DNA of 64,000 nucleotides from Candidula unifasciata. Taxonomy: Eukaryota; Mollusca; Gastropoda; Stylommatophora; Geomitridae. Both the position numbers and the translations under genes were made by a program. The notes under the pieces were generated by a model that made no database searches, had not been told where the DNA came from, and saw only the letters and a program-made list of their open reading frames with translations. Where the stretch lies: assembly GCA_905116865.2 (NCBI GenBank), contig CAJHNH020000205.1, forward strand, positions 81,094 through 145,093, in the 5' to 3' direction. Positions 11,187 through 22,625 of the stretch are shown in pieces; position 1 is the first letter of the stretch; each line of letters starts with the position of its first letter.

Positions 11187-12600
11187 TACGCTTATCTGAA
11201 CATTTTGAGTTGATAATGATACGCATGCGCGCTAATGCCTGCGCGCACGCACGAGTATGCGCACGCACACACGCTAAGTATGCGCGCGCACACACGCCGA
11301 GTATGCGCGCGCACACACGCGCATATACATGTGTAATTAAATATACATTTATACTTATAAATTTGTGTATATTTATTTGTAAACTCATGCCGCATATAAA
11401 CAGAGCTAGTATTTTAAAAAAGACATTGTCCTAGTCCACTATTTCTCAAAAATATTTTCAGAAAGTAATTATCATCATCATCATTAATTTCCACTTTTTT
11501 TCACTATATGCAGTGGGGTGGAAGGGGGGTCCGTAATTTAATTTTCAAATGATAAAATGCTTTTAATTTTCAAATACTGACAATTTAAAAAAAAAAAAAA
11601 ATATCCAAGAAAACGTTGCTTTAGAGTAAACTTTGAACTAAATTTAACCAGACTCGTTACAATTATTGTATAGACTATCCGATCACTATACTATATGGTT
11701 TGGTTCGGCATTTAGACGCTATATTTTTTCATAAATTATGTTAATCTAGCAAGTGACTCGACGCGTCGGCAAAGTGACCAAACGATGCGTTTTACGTGAT
11801 AGTTTTCGCATTTTAAACCGGCTTTTTATTTGCTAACGTCCTAGTAATTATCAGGTATTATTTTTACTGTTGCAAAATCACTTCTTTCAAATGACATTAG
11901 TAATGTAATGCTTTAAATATTACCATCTCAAAACAATGCTGCATATCTGATATCACCTCTTGACTCTGACAAGTTCAAAATGGTGGCTTTCGACGGGGTG
12001 AAAGAACAGATTTATATGCGTTGAATCAAGTTGCTATGCTGTATCAGCCACATTTCAGAATTATTAAGAATCTCTATTAATACTAAAAATAAAAGTCTGC
12101 GTCAGCATAACACCGTCGATTGTTAGAATATTGTGGCTAGCATTCATTAGATAGGGCAAATTATTAATGCTGGCTATTTTATTCAATTCGCGTGTACGTG
12201 ATTGTAACAACGGACAATTAAGTAAATAATTGTTTTCATTAAATGGCGGAAAATAGTTTAAATACATTTGAAAAATTTGTATATTGTGTAACATTTGAGT
12301 GCTCCCAGTCTTAAGTGCAGATATCGTGTACATGTTTTTTTTTTAAATCTGCCCCCCCCCCCCCCCTTTTTAACCCCCAAGGATTTTTAAAAAATCCTTT
12401 CTATTCTAGTTCTAGATTCAGCCAGTCCTTGCGGTGTCCATCAGTTATGTCATACTATTTCTGTTTTATTTATTTCCAAATTATACATAAACAGTAATGT
12501 AATGTGATATTTAAATATTGGAGGAAAAAGCATTTGAATGCAGTACAAGCTTTTTCACCAAGGTGATGCTAAAAAACAGAGCCCTACCCCATGGCAAATC
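11187..12600. other. No gene seen; simple repeats
   Basis: Contains a purine/pyrimidine-alternating GCGCGCACACAC tract at about 11220-11330 and short homopolymers. No splice-flanked or motif-bearing open frame was found on either strand. Confidence 0.5.
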
Positions 12601-12610
12601 TCAAAAATGG

Positions 12611-12895
12611 GTTCTCCTTGCAACTACGGCCACTATGGAATGGAGAAGCAACGAATCACAACAAAATGAGGTCGACATGGCTGGCAGACCGACAGCAGTG
12701 AGTGAACTGCACCCAACCCTAACCCTACCCTAAACCCTAACCCTATGATGACAGCACTGCACGCTGTCTATCGCCAACACACACTAATTACGTCATTTGT
12801 TTCATTCCCTCTTCTCCACTCCGTAATTGCAATGCGGCCAGGGGACTGAACTCCGGCGTAATCCCCCAATATGTGGCCGTAGTTGCAAGGAGAGC
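12611..12895. mobile_element. MITE with perfect 21-bp inverted ends and telomere-like patch
   Basis: Inverted ends tctccttgcaactacggcca (12613) and its exact complement (ending 12893) bound a 285-bp element without coding capacity. Its centre, 12714-12748, is a run of ACCCTAA-type units, the complement of the TTAGGG telomere repeat used by most animals including molluscs. Confidence 0.8.
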
Positions 12896-12978
12896 CTAAA
12901 AATAACCTTAGAAAAATTTTTACACAGGTCACTAATGGTTAATACTAGTAGATTTTAAAAATCTATCTGTTTACATTT

Positions 12979-13379
12979 GGGCTGTCCTCCGAATAACGGT
13001 CCCAAATTATCGGGGCCAAAAATATACCCTAACAGGGCCTCAGTCACGTTTAATTTGCGGACCTCTTCCGGTGACTACACAGCATACCGCCGATAGTGGG
13101 TGCGGAGTGGGACTAAGATGGTTAGGACACACAAGCAAATAAAAAGGAGCAAGCTGCATGAGATGCGGTAGCTACTGTTCGTGAGTCCCAGCCATCTAGT
13201 TTAGCCGCATGCAGCGGCGCGGGAGATACTCTCGGCAGTGACTTAAACTTGGCGAGAGCTTTTTTTCACGGTTTGCTGTGTAGTCGCCGGAAGAGGTCTG
13301 CAATTTACATGTTACTGAGGCCCTGTTAGGGTATATTTTCGGCCTCCATAATTTGGGACCGTTATCCGCAGGATAGCCT
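12979..13379. mobile_element. Foldback MITE, 400 bp
   Basis: The first about 115 bases (gctgtcctccgaataacggt onward) reappear inverted in the last about 110 bases (ending gttatccgcaggatagcc), including ggcctcagt and gacctcttccgg. The 170-base centre has no open frame of note. Confidence 0.85.
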
Positions 13380-14160
13380 ACATTTTTTTGTTGAATGTAT
13401 ATACTATATAAAGGAAGGAATTAATAAACACGAACAGAGTGAAGTATTAAATGGAGTACATTTTCCGGGCCTTAAATGTGTAGTATATGAATCTGTATCT
13501 GGTGACTAATGCAGTTACCACTATCACTGAGGCTTTCGGAAACATTTGATGCCAACTTGGCTTTAACAAACCCATTATCTTTTGAAGGCAATCCCCCCAA
13601 CCCCCGACGGAAAGTCTGTTTTTGCAGCTCTTCGATGGGGTAAAGGGAGGGGGCAGCTTAGTTAATATTACTTATGCTGTAAATGAAAGTTTGTTTCAGT
13701 GAGATTTTCAGTCATAATGATGATCCATTTGAGTTTCAATTGCTCATTAAAATAGCCATCACTGAGGACATGCTGACATTATTTTAAATTCTATGACTTC
13801 CAATTTAGGCAGAAAAAAACTGGTGAAATAGGCCTAGATTAATGTGCTATAATGTAGGTATCATTAGCATTAAGCTAAACCGAATCTGTAAAACCTGACA
13901 CCAGTAATTTGCGTGCATTGACTACACGCATAGCTTTTTAAAGGGGCTTCTGATGAACACCTTAAAGTGAAATAGAAATTGCCTGACTTCTGGTGCCTGA
14001 CCTGGTTATGAACAGTAGTCTGTCACAGAAGTTGGGGCGGGGCCATTTTTTAAAATTACCTGTTCCTTTCAGTTCCCTGTCCTCATTGTCTTAGATCTTT
14101 CTAGACGTATTAGGTCTTATAATCCATCTCCGGACTCACAAAACTCAACTATAGTTTCAT
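13380..14160. other. No gene seen
   Basis: AT-rich sequence with no motif-bearing open frame on either strand and no clear repeat mate in this window. Confidence 0.5.
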
Positions 14161-14162
14161 GA

Positions 14163-14495
14163 CAGATGAGGTTTGAACAACGGATCAACATGGCGCACGG
14201 GTAGTAACCCATAAGTGCTCCGTTCTTCTCAGGTGCACAGGCTCCGTAGCACTAGCGAGGATCCTGAAATACTTTGGGTAAATTTTTGACTCCAAATTTT
14301 GCCAGAGCAGCGCCGTTAGGCTACTCTTTTTGGTTTCCAACTGCTGATCTCACTACCCAGAGACCAGGGGAATTGCTAGAAGTCCAAGTCCACGTGAAAA
14401 AATCCCAGCTCTTACCGGAAATTGAACCAGGAACCTCTAGCACTCAAGGTAGACACCATGCCTCGAGACCACGCAATCTCCCCCACCCTCCTCAT
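14163..14495 (-). mobile_element. tRNA-derived SINE, copy 2 (inverted)
   Basis: The complement matches the SINE at 2365-2745 along its length: the box-B-like ggttcaatttcc, ctagaggttcc, cacgtggacttggac and agaacggagcacttat are all recognisable. It lies against the SPIN-like element at 14505. Confidence 0.65.
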
Positions 14496-14504
14496 GACAT
14501 AAAA

Positions 14505-14702
14505 GTGTGATTCTCAACCTTCCTAATGCTGGGAGGCTTTAATACAGTTCCTCATGTTGTGGAGACCCCCAACCATACAATTATTTTTGTCGCTACTTCA
14601 TAACTTCAATGAATGTATGTTTCGTGATGGTTTTTGGCGTCCCCTGTGAAATGGTTGTTCGGCCCCAAAAATGGTCGCGACTCATAGGTTGAGAACCGCT
14701 GT
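14505..14702 (+). mobile_element. SPIN-like hAT MITE, copy 1
   Basis: Starts with gattctcaaccttcctaatg and ends ataggttgagaaccgctg. Between lie aatacagttcctcatgttgtgg and agacccccaaccata. This is very close to the consensus of the SPIN hAT family as I know it. The inverted ends (ttctcaacc and ggttgagaa) are intact. It is too short for a transposase, so it is a non-autonomous copy. Confidence 0.8.
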
Positions 14703-15177
14703 GCTAGCCTGACAGGCAAGCATCACCATACTTGGGTTTCAATTGTTGATGAGTTTCTTTAAGTTTCACGTCTTCACTAAACAAAATAAAATGGATAATC
14801 AATGCTGCTGCTCTTTGGTGCATGTCATAAGTTGGGTGGCCATCTTAAATCTCATTATGATGTCACCCTGTTCGTCTGCACCGTGATTTCACATGCTTAA
14901 CACTCTTGAAATCCTTAACAACAATATTGACAGGTTACAAGGTAAAAGCATTGGTTATTGTAAAGGCTTTCACCCTTTTGAGTTCTTATTTGAAGCCCTC
15001 TCATATATTTTTAGGTGACTATACCAGAGTCACAGAAAAGATTGAGAAGTAGAAAAGAAGCTGACACTGACGAGTTTATTTTTTTTTTCCAGATGCATTT
15101 TTATTTGCTTCAGTCTCTAAACGTGATAAACTGTTGTCTTTTAATTGTTTCACTGAAAATTGTTTACTGTGTTACAG
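14703..15177. other. Sequence upstream of the first shared coding exon
   Basis: No confident exon. It ends in the pyrimidine-rich acceptor tract before 15178. A short open stretch after a weak acceptor (15015-15074) reads KRLRSRKEADTDE, but no donor follows it. Whether the promoter is here or further left cannot be told from sequence. Confidence 0.4.
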
Positions 15178-15192
15178 GTTTCATCATCAGAC

Positions 15193-15973
15193 ATGGATTT
15201 TGAATCTTCTTCAAAATTTATATCATCCTTGGCCAAGTTCCTTCAGTCACTGTGCAATGGTTATGTCGAATTCAACAATGGAGTTGAAGTCATTGGGCAT
15301 ATATACCTCAACGTAGACACCGGCAAGAAAATAGACTACATACTTAATGAAAAAGTTTGTAAAACAGACGAGAATTCCGTCACATTCATTAGTAATAGTT
15401 TTCATGCTCAGCCAGCCGAGAAACCGAAGCCTCCGGCTAAGACCGGGCAGATCTCTGACCCCATTAAACCTGCAGACATTGATGTAAAAACAGACGAGGA
15501 TGTAATTATCATGGAGCAAGCAGAGAGCCAAAATATGGGCACAGTTGCATCGAGAGACAGTTTCCAGCATGTAAATACAGGTTCACTTGGAAAACCTAAC
15601 CGTCCTACAAAGCGTCCTTTTGGTATCAGTTTTTCTTCCAGCCACAGACATTCTGCCAAACAAAGCAGACCTGATCACTCTTCAGGGTCTAATGGTGCTC
15701 CACTGGATACAGACTCGTTACATTCTGAAAATTCATCATCAAACTTTTTACCACCTCAGCTTACAGGTGATGGTACAATAACAGCAGCAACAGAGTCAGA
15801 CATATCTCACCTGTCTAAAGTCTTTCCACAAACGTTTAATAGTCCTGTAAATAGTCTGGGTGCTACAGAAGACAGAGATGTTAAACCTCAGTTAGATAAT
15901 GACTTAAAAGTGATTCAGGTGAAGCAGGAATATGATCCGTCAGGGCATGGCGGGGAGGAGGATTCGGAAATTT
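15193..15973 (+). CDS. Shared N-terminal coding exon of an alternative zinc-finger gene
   Basis: Encodes 260 residues plus the first base of a split codon. The exon begins after gtttactgtgttacag (acceptor AG 15176-15177). I chose ATG 15193 because it is the first Met and has G at -3 and +4. The frame is open back to the acceptor, so an upstream coding exon cannot be excluded. Residues 1-75 form a compact module (SSLAKFLQSLCNGYVEF, VIGHIYLNVDTGKK, DYILNEKVCK, FISNSFHAQP). It has no BTB signature and I cannot assign it to a named domain. Residues 76-260 are a Ser/Pro/Asp-rich linker with a basic patch (RPTKRPFG) and a SUMO-type VKQE near the end. The donor is GTAAGC at 15974, phase 1. Read-through would add only CKHTL and a stop. 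Confidence 0.85.
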
Positions 15974-18764
15974 GTAAGCATACACTTTGAACATGGTTTT
16001 TAACATTTGTAAATATATGCTTTTAACATTGTCTTTAATGTGCCATTTGTAAAGTATACACTTTGGACGTTATATTTAATGGGTCATATGATGGGGCAGT
16101 CATGGTTTGTGTGTTTGCCTGCTGAGACAGTGCACCAGGTTCCATCCCTAGAATTGACAGGATTTGTTCTGACTGGTACAGCTGCCGGCTTGACCCAGCT
16201 TCAAATAAATATACCGGTTAATTTCCAGAATTTTCTTGCAAATATCAAGAAGGAAAGGGCATGACACATCTCTTGCCCAAAGACTCTGCACTGCAACATC
16301 GGTGCCTTCTGTGAGACTATTGTTTTGTCTTGGCATTTTTACATTTAGACTTTAAAATCATATTCAGGGAAGTTTAGAAAAGTAAGTAAAGGAATTTTTG
16401 CATTAAGCATTTAATGCTACATTAATTAGTAGAGATGTATCCGCACTTGATGCCAGCCATTTTACTTTCCAGGTTTTTTTTTGTACCTATGTATGGCTGG
16501 GTCATCCTGGGAGCCAAATGTCATTGTAAAAAAAAATATTGTTTTTAGGATTTGAACCCAAGATGTTCAGGCTAATAGGCGAGCAGGTTCTGTTACATGA
16601 ATTTTAAAGCTGGTTTCTAAAGATAGGAAAAAACCCTATGTCGTCATTTATGCAAAGTTAAGTGTTACTGGCAGATATGTTGAGGTGATCAGCAAATTAA
16701 TACAGTTCTACAGTTGGAGTATGTATTCTGAAAATGTGACACGTTATCTTGATACTTTATGCTTCTTTCCCTCCTTCAAATGCTGCTACTTCTTTTTATC
16801 ACACCATGGACCATATATTCTTAACTATTTTATGTAAAGGTCTTCTGTCTTTTATTATTTCTTGCAGCTTCCTCCAGGTCATTCCCATAATAATTTCCAT
16901 CTCAAATTCTAAACGTGTTTTTTTTTAAACTTCTTTGGTTTCAAAAACTTGTTTTCTTTTAAAGAACTAACAAAGCCTTTTTATAGTTAAAATGTTTTTG
17001 TTAACATTGGTGGGGGGGGGGGGGTGGTGGTTCCCATCTAACACCAGTTATTTCCTAATTTTTTGATTTAATAGAATTGATCTCTATAAGCTCTGCATTA
17101 ATGAATCTGTAAATGCCCTTTTTAACCTCCTAGGTAAGAAATGTTTGCAGCTTTTTAGGTATTCATTTTAATAATTTTGTGTTCTATTAACACGGTTTTA
17201 TTATATTTTACATTGATGCTGCCACTCTTTCACAGCATGAATCTTGTGCTACTGTCCGAAGGCCAGGACTTTGTTTTTCTAAACCACACACCATGAAAGT
17301 GAATTGTGAATCATGTTCACTAATATCTAAACCTCAGTTTCACCTTCTGATAATTTGTTAGGTTGTATTTAACACTGAATTACATTCAAATTTTTTTTTA
17401 TATGAGTGCACACTATTGAAGGGCATGGAAACAGCATTGATTTGACTGTGGTTTATACTATTTTTAGCCAGCTGCATTCCTTCTTGTTTGACATAAATGA
17501 AGAATTTGTTTATGCTTTATACCTAATCTGTGATGAATTTGTGTGTGGATTTCACTGTCCAGCAGTGATGTCTGCGGTTTGGAATAGGAGACTTTTGCCA
17601 TCTAAATGAAACCCTGATGACCATGAGAAAGTGCTTATACTAAACACTAATATTTAAATACTGCTAGCAAGAAAACAAAGAGATTGAGGAAGTGAGATGG
17701 TCCTAGAGAAGCCTTTAAAGAAAACATTGATGAGAGAGGCCAAGGGTGAGAGACTGGATTCCATCGATAATACTGAAGGGATTGCACGAGAAAAACGAAA
17801 TGGAGGAGTAGACGTTAGGCCTTATGTGACATTTAATGGCACCACAGGACGATGACGATAAAGACGAGGGCTTGAAAAGATGATCAAGTAGTGTCTGAAG
17901 AAATATCTCATCTTCCTGGTGACATAGGAGCTAGTGCGCCAGCCTGCTGAGTTAGTGGTCTGGGTTCAATCCTCCAGAAGTGGAAGATTGTTTCAGATTT
18001 GTTAAACTCTGGTGTCAGCCCAGTCTGTAAATACAGTGTCTCCGTGGCTTAGACCGATTTCCGTTTTGACTAACTGGTCGTAAGTCAAACTAAACTAGTT
18101 GTAAATTTACACAATTTCTTTTTTCAGACTTCAAAGGGGTGAACAGCTTGTACATAAAATACAAAAGTTCAGCCTGTGAACGTATAATTAGACCTTGGTG
18201 CATTTTGGCATCAGTTCCGGGAACTTTTATATTTTACCATACCAGTGTAATCTCGTTTTTTTGTTTGCTTATTTTAAGTTGTCATAAGTCAAGAAGTTTT
18301 GTGTCTTTCCATAATTATCTGGGAAGGAAAGGCAGTGAATAAGGGAATTCACCACCTCATCTCATGTTGTAGTTTAGAATATGTAAAGACCTAGCACTTC
18401 ACACCCTACCGTAGTGTCTGCTTTGAGTTTACCTTAACCTTCCTTTATGTTGTATGCAGTGTTGTGTGTCCCATTTGTCAAGTTGTCTGTAACTCACCAT
18501 GACAGAGGCCTTGTCCGTTTGTGGCAGTATGCTGACAAAGGCTCATGTGACAAGACTACCAGACTTTAATGTTCCACGTAGAGCTCCGTCTCTTACACAC
18601 AATGGAAGCATACCTATAGGTTGCCCATGCAAGCAGTGGATCAATAGAATGCAGCTTTTTAGCTGCAATGTTCATTTTGTCATGAATGTGAAGCTGGGTA
18701 GATCTACTTCTTTTTTTTTTTTCACGACACAACACTAAGGTTTCTGTGAACATGTTTGTTTCAG
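15974..18764 (+). other. Intron between the two shared exons
   Basis: 2.8 kb, GTAAGC at the donor and tgtttgtttcag at the acceptor. Contains a fragment with a box-B-like gggttcaatcc (about 17920-18060, SINE-like) and otherwise nothing recognisable. An acceptor-like site at 18127 opens a 71-codon in-phase frame without protein-like composition, which I do not call. Confidence 0.7.
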
Positions 18765-18938
18765 TTGATGACTCACAAGACCATAGTAATGCATTTCCTG
18801 GCATGCCATATGATCAGTATTATGGTGAAGGCAGCAAAAGGGGTCAGAGATCAGACTATAGCCAGGTGGGAGGTGTGGTTCAGGGAGAATTCTTTCCAGG
18901 CGGATCATCGCTGGACGCTTCAGGAGGCGATTCATCAG
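18765..18938 (+). CDS. Second shared coding exon (linker), phase 1 to phase 1
   Basis: 174 bases between tgtttgtttcag (AG at 18763-18764) and cag/GTGGGT (18939). The split codon from exon 1 becomes TTT, and the frame continues DDSQDHSNAFPGMPYDQYY, then a Gly/Gln/Ser-rich stretch ending GGDSS. It enters and leaves in phase 1, which matches every zinc-finger exon downstream. The composition (Gly, Ser, Asp, Tyr) suggests a disordered linker between the N-terminal module and the fingers. Read-through into the intron would add about nine residues and stop, giving a finger-less form. No second gene overlaps it. Confidence 0.8.
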
Positions 18939-21900
18939 GTGGGTCTACTGTACCTTTATACTATCTGTAACAGAAAGCAAAGAAAAGCACACTAGCATTT
19001 TTGGCAGTAGCAGTTTTACTGTTCTGTCATATCTGCAATAGAGGTATGCAGCACATCCACTGCTATCTTTAGGAATATTATGTGATGAGCTCTCAGCCCC
19101 TTCCACGGTGCAAAACTCATGCCACTGTCTGAAAGCCACAAGAATAGTCCATCTTAATTTGGGCTTTTCTGTTTATTCTACCGCAACAGACAAAAATGCT
19201 GGGAGTTGGTTCTGCGACATCCAATAAAGGACACAACAGACTGCTTGGAAGTAAATTTTTTTGTTTTAAAATTCCATTCAAGTAAAAATACTATTTAAAA
19301 GAAATTGTTCATACAAGCTGCTGTGTTTTCTTTGCAAAACTGTTACATTTTATATAGGAGATGGTTGATTGAAATAACTCTGATTTCCCTCTGATTGATA
19401 GTGTCATGATTAAAAAGCATGGGAAAACTTATTTCTAGATTCCTAAAACTTACATTAGTAATACATTGATTACAGGCCTGAAGTAAGCAGTTGAAGATAT
19501 ATCTGTTGTGGCCATTTTTGCTTTACTCACAGTGTACAGTGAACGTTAAATATAATGCGTTTAAGGTTCCACTGATTTAGAGATATTGTATAGTAGTGTA
19601 AATCCAATGCCCAGAGCCAAACATGGTGTAGCCTTCCAGGAAAGTCAAATCTTGTTACTTAATGCTAAATGTGTGTCTTGAATAAATAATAAATGTAATA
19701 TTAAAGAGGTAGCTCACCAGCATTTAAGCAGGTTTATGCATCCTGAGATTCCGTTTCTAAATTGTGTCTTTTCCATGATGGTCAATCATGTTCTCTGTTG
19801 TGGCCCAAACATGCTTTTGTTTACAACACACACTGCTATTTTGCTTTACGAACTGTTCTTTGTAGATTCTTCCGCCTTGTTCACCTCCCAGTCTTCATGT
19901 ACTAGGGATAGACATTCCCTTATAGTAGGATATTTCTCCTACTTCACTCATATAGTTCAGCCAGACAAAATCAAAAGTAGGCGAAAATAGTGTATTGCCA
20001 AGACAAGAGACAGATTATGTTGTAGATCCATTGCAGCCAACCTTTATTGCAGAGATGGAACATGATTGATTGATGTTTCTTGCAATGAGAATGGATCCTG
20101 CCTAATTAACCCTGTATGCTTGCAACTGTAGAAAGCTTGAGTTGCAGAGCAGGAGGAAAACTAGGGAGTAAATGACCTAATAAGAAGACCAAGCAGTAGA
20201 TGCATCAGTAACACCTGACAGCACACATTGTATTTACCAGCACAAGACACTTGGCAGTAGGACTTATACTACAGCTCCCCGCACCTCATTGCAAGATGAT
20301 TAGCACAGGAAGCACAATTTTGCTGGGTCAACAGCGAGACATAAGCCGAAAGATGCTGCATGGATTTGCCTGTGATTAAATTATTTGTTGTGGTCATCAT
20401 CCTGTAGTGGGTGGGTCCTTTGCAGAACGTCGCTCTCATCACCATCTGCCTGAAAGAAACTTGGTCTCTCACCAAGCTCTCTCACCTTGTGTACTTTCCT
20501 ACCCAAACTATGACATATATCCTGAGCCAGTCTTCTTGCTGGTTGGCCCAAGCACCTCTTTCCTGGTACCTTGCCTTCTCTTTTTGTGTGTGCAGTTATT
20601 GTTAATTCTGATACGCAGTTTAATTTAGATGGAGGTAACAGGCATTGTTCATATGGTAGTCCCTTATAGATACATGGTAGCTTTACTATATTGACCATAA
20701 TCATGAGTCGCTTGGTATATTTCAAAGGCCCAGGGGTGTGTACTCCATTTAATTCTTCACTTTTTCTTGTTAATTGATTACTCCATTTATATATCTTTTA
20801 AACAAACCCTTCCCTAGTATTTTGAATATAGATACATAAATTGTTACAAAATGTATCAGTGATCTGCGTAAAAGTTTTTTTAAGGATCTTTTCTCAAAAT
20901 TTCCAGGGAACTGGGCCCATATTTTTTTTCTGCAGCGGAAGAGTTAAATCAGTGTACTGATGCCAATTCATTCAGTGTGTTAAACCAGAGGTTCTGTTAA
21001 AATATTCATTTGGCTTAATTGCAGTTTGGCAAATTATTATAAATATATCAGAGTTGGAGTAAATCAACTGTCCCTGTTTCATCACTTATAAGTCAACTAC
21101 ATTAAAATAAAATTGTTTGCTTTCTGAGCTGATTTTCTCATTTATGAATTGGTTTTCGTTAATAAACAAGCACAGAAGACATTACATGCTCCTTCATATA
21201 TACATACATAAAACAGGAACCATTCTCATTTCTGTACACATCTATAGAAACGAAAGCAGATATTTTCTTTTTATTGCATACACATTCTTCTGTTATGTAA
21301 TTTTTGTCTTCAAACATCAGTAAATACATTCATTATGTGAAAGTTATTGAAGGCAAACTTTCTGTGCACAAGCTTAGGTAATAATGAACCTGTCAGTGAA
21401 AGTTGAACCTGCAGCATATGTCTTGTGGCTGTGATGTCACCTTTCATAATATTCTGGTTCCTTTTCTTGATAGTTGTCACATAATCTCATTGAAAATATT
21501 AATTCTTGAGGTTTGTTTTCACCATCCCTTTAAAATAGTTATGTCACTGCCAGTGAAACTATCTTCTACTTCTGCCCTTGATTCCCCAGTGGAGCATAGA
21601 CCCTAAACCAATTTACGCAGTCATCTTATCCCTTGCTGTTGTATGCAGCTCACCCCATGACTTTCCCATATTAACTTCATTCTCTAATTCCCTTCTCCAT
21701 GTTTTCTTTTTGTCTACATTTATCTTAGTGCTCTTGTGGGTTCCAGTTTGAAGCCTTTCTAGTTATATTGTTCTCAGGTTTTCTTAATGCCATCATATTT
21801 TTTATCATCTCTTATAATTCACTGGCATTTGTTTAGTTGTCTCCCAAAGCAGTGAGACTGTACAAAAGCACTGTTATTCTTTATTATCTTTGCTACTATG

Positions 21901-22625
21901 TTAAATGAATTACCTAGAATTTTTGCCTTTAATTAAAATTTACATTGTTCTGTAGTGTTAAATATCTTGCTATCTAGAAAGTTTGAGGCTTGTTGAGAAA
22001 ATGTCCTTTTTCCTTCCCACAGTTTAAATTATTCGGTTTCATTTGTTGTGCATCGTTTATTTCTCTCTGTTTCTAAGACTGTTAGCTGTCATTATTCATG
22101 TGAACAACAGCGCTTTGACTTTCTGCAAGGGTTTCGGTTATCCTGGATTATTTTTTTCCCGTCCTGCATCTTTCTTGCACAGTGAACATGTATGCAGTAT
22201 TTATTTGTGAATGTGTCTTACAAAGTACATTAACTATCACTGCAAACAAGTGTTATTTTCTCTCATGTTTCGTAATTTACTCAGATTTCAGTGAGTGAGT
22301 TGTTCATGTTTGCTTAGCTAGTTTTGCTCTGTCTGTTTTTCCTATTCTGTTTTTCCTTTATTTGTCTCTTTTTCCATCTTACAGTTTTGTGGAAAGAAAT
22401 TTGTCTATTCAGTATTGTGTTCATAAATTCCTGCCAGCACTTTTTCTTTGCTAGATGTATTTACCTTTCCTCATTTCAGGGTTTTCTCTCGTTTAAACTA
22501 TACAAAAGTTATAACGCTGGGAATTATTGTTGACATTTTTCTTGCCAGAGGATATTTGATTTCTATATCTCCAGCTGGCTGTTTTGTTTATTTATATAAT
22601 CAGCGCTGCTAACATATTCAGATTA
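18939..22625 (+). other. Intron upstream of the finger array, first part
   Basis: No exon recognised. Contains the second copy of a dispersed repeat (20395-20605, mate at 10390-10600). The rest is AT-rich unique-looking sequence. Confidence 0.6.
20395..20605 (+). repeat. Dispersed repeat, copy 2
   Basis: Aligns by eye with 10390-10600 across tcatcatcctgtagtgggt, atctgcctgaaagaaactt and ctttcctggtacc. Its frames are not conserved between copies. Confidence 0.6.

Noticed and set aside
15015..15074. Possible small exon reading KRLRSRKEADTDE after a weak tttttag acceptor
   Set aside because: No donor follows at its end, and the frame runs into a T-rich tract that is itself an acceptor region.
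17920..18060. tRNA genes at box-B-like ggttcaatcc sites here and at 2421 and 55230
   Set aside because: No cloverleaf with paired acceptor and anticodon arms could be drawn; the sites sit in dispersed SINE copies.
18128..18342. In-phase frame after ttttttcag that could be a finger-less alternative terminal exon
   Set aside because: Correct phase, but the translation is hydrophobic and Cys/Phe-rich like translated intron, with no finger or domain.
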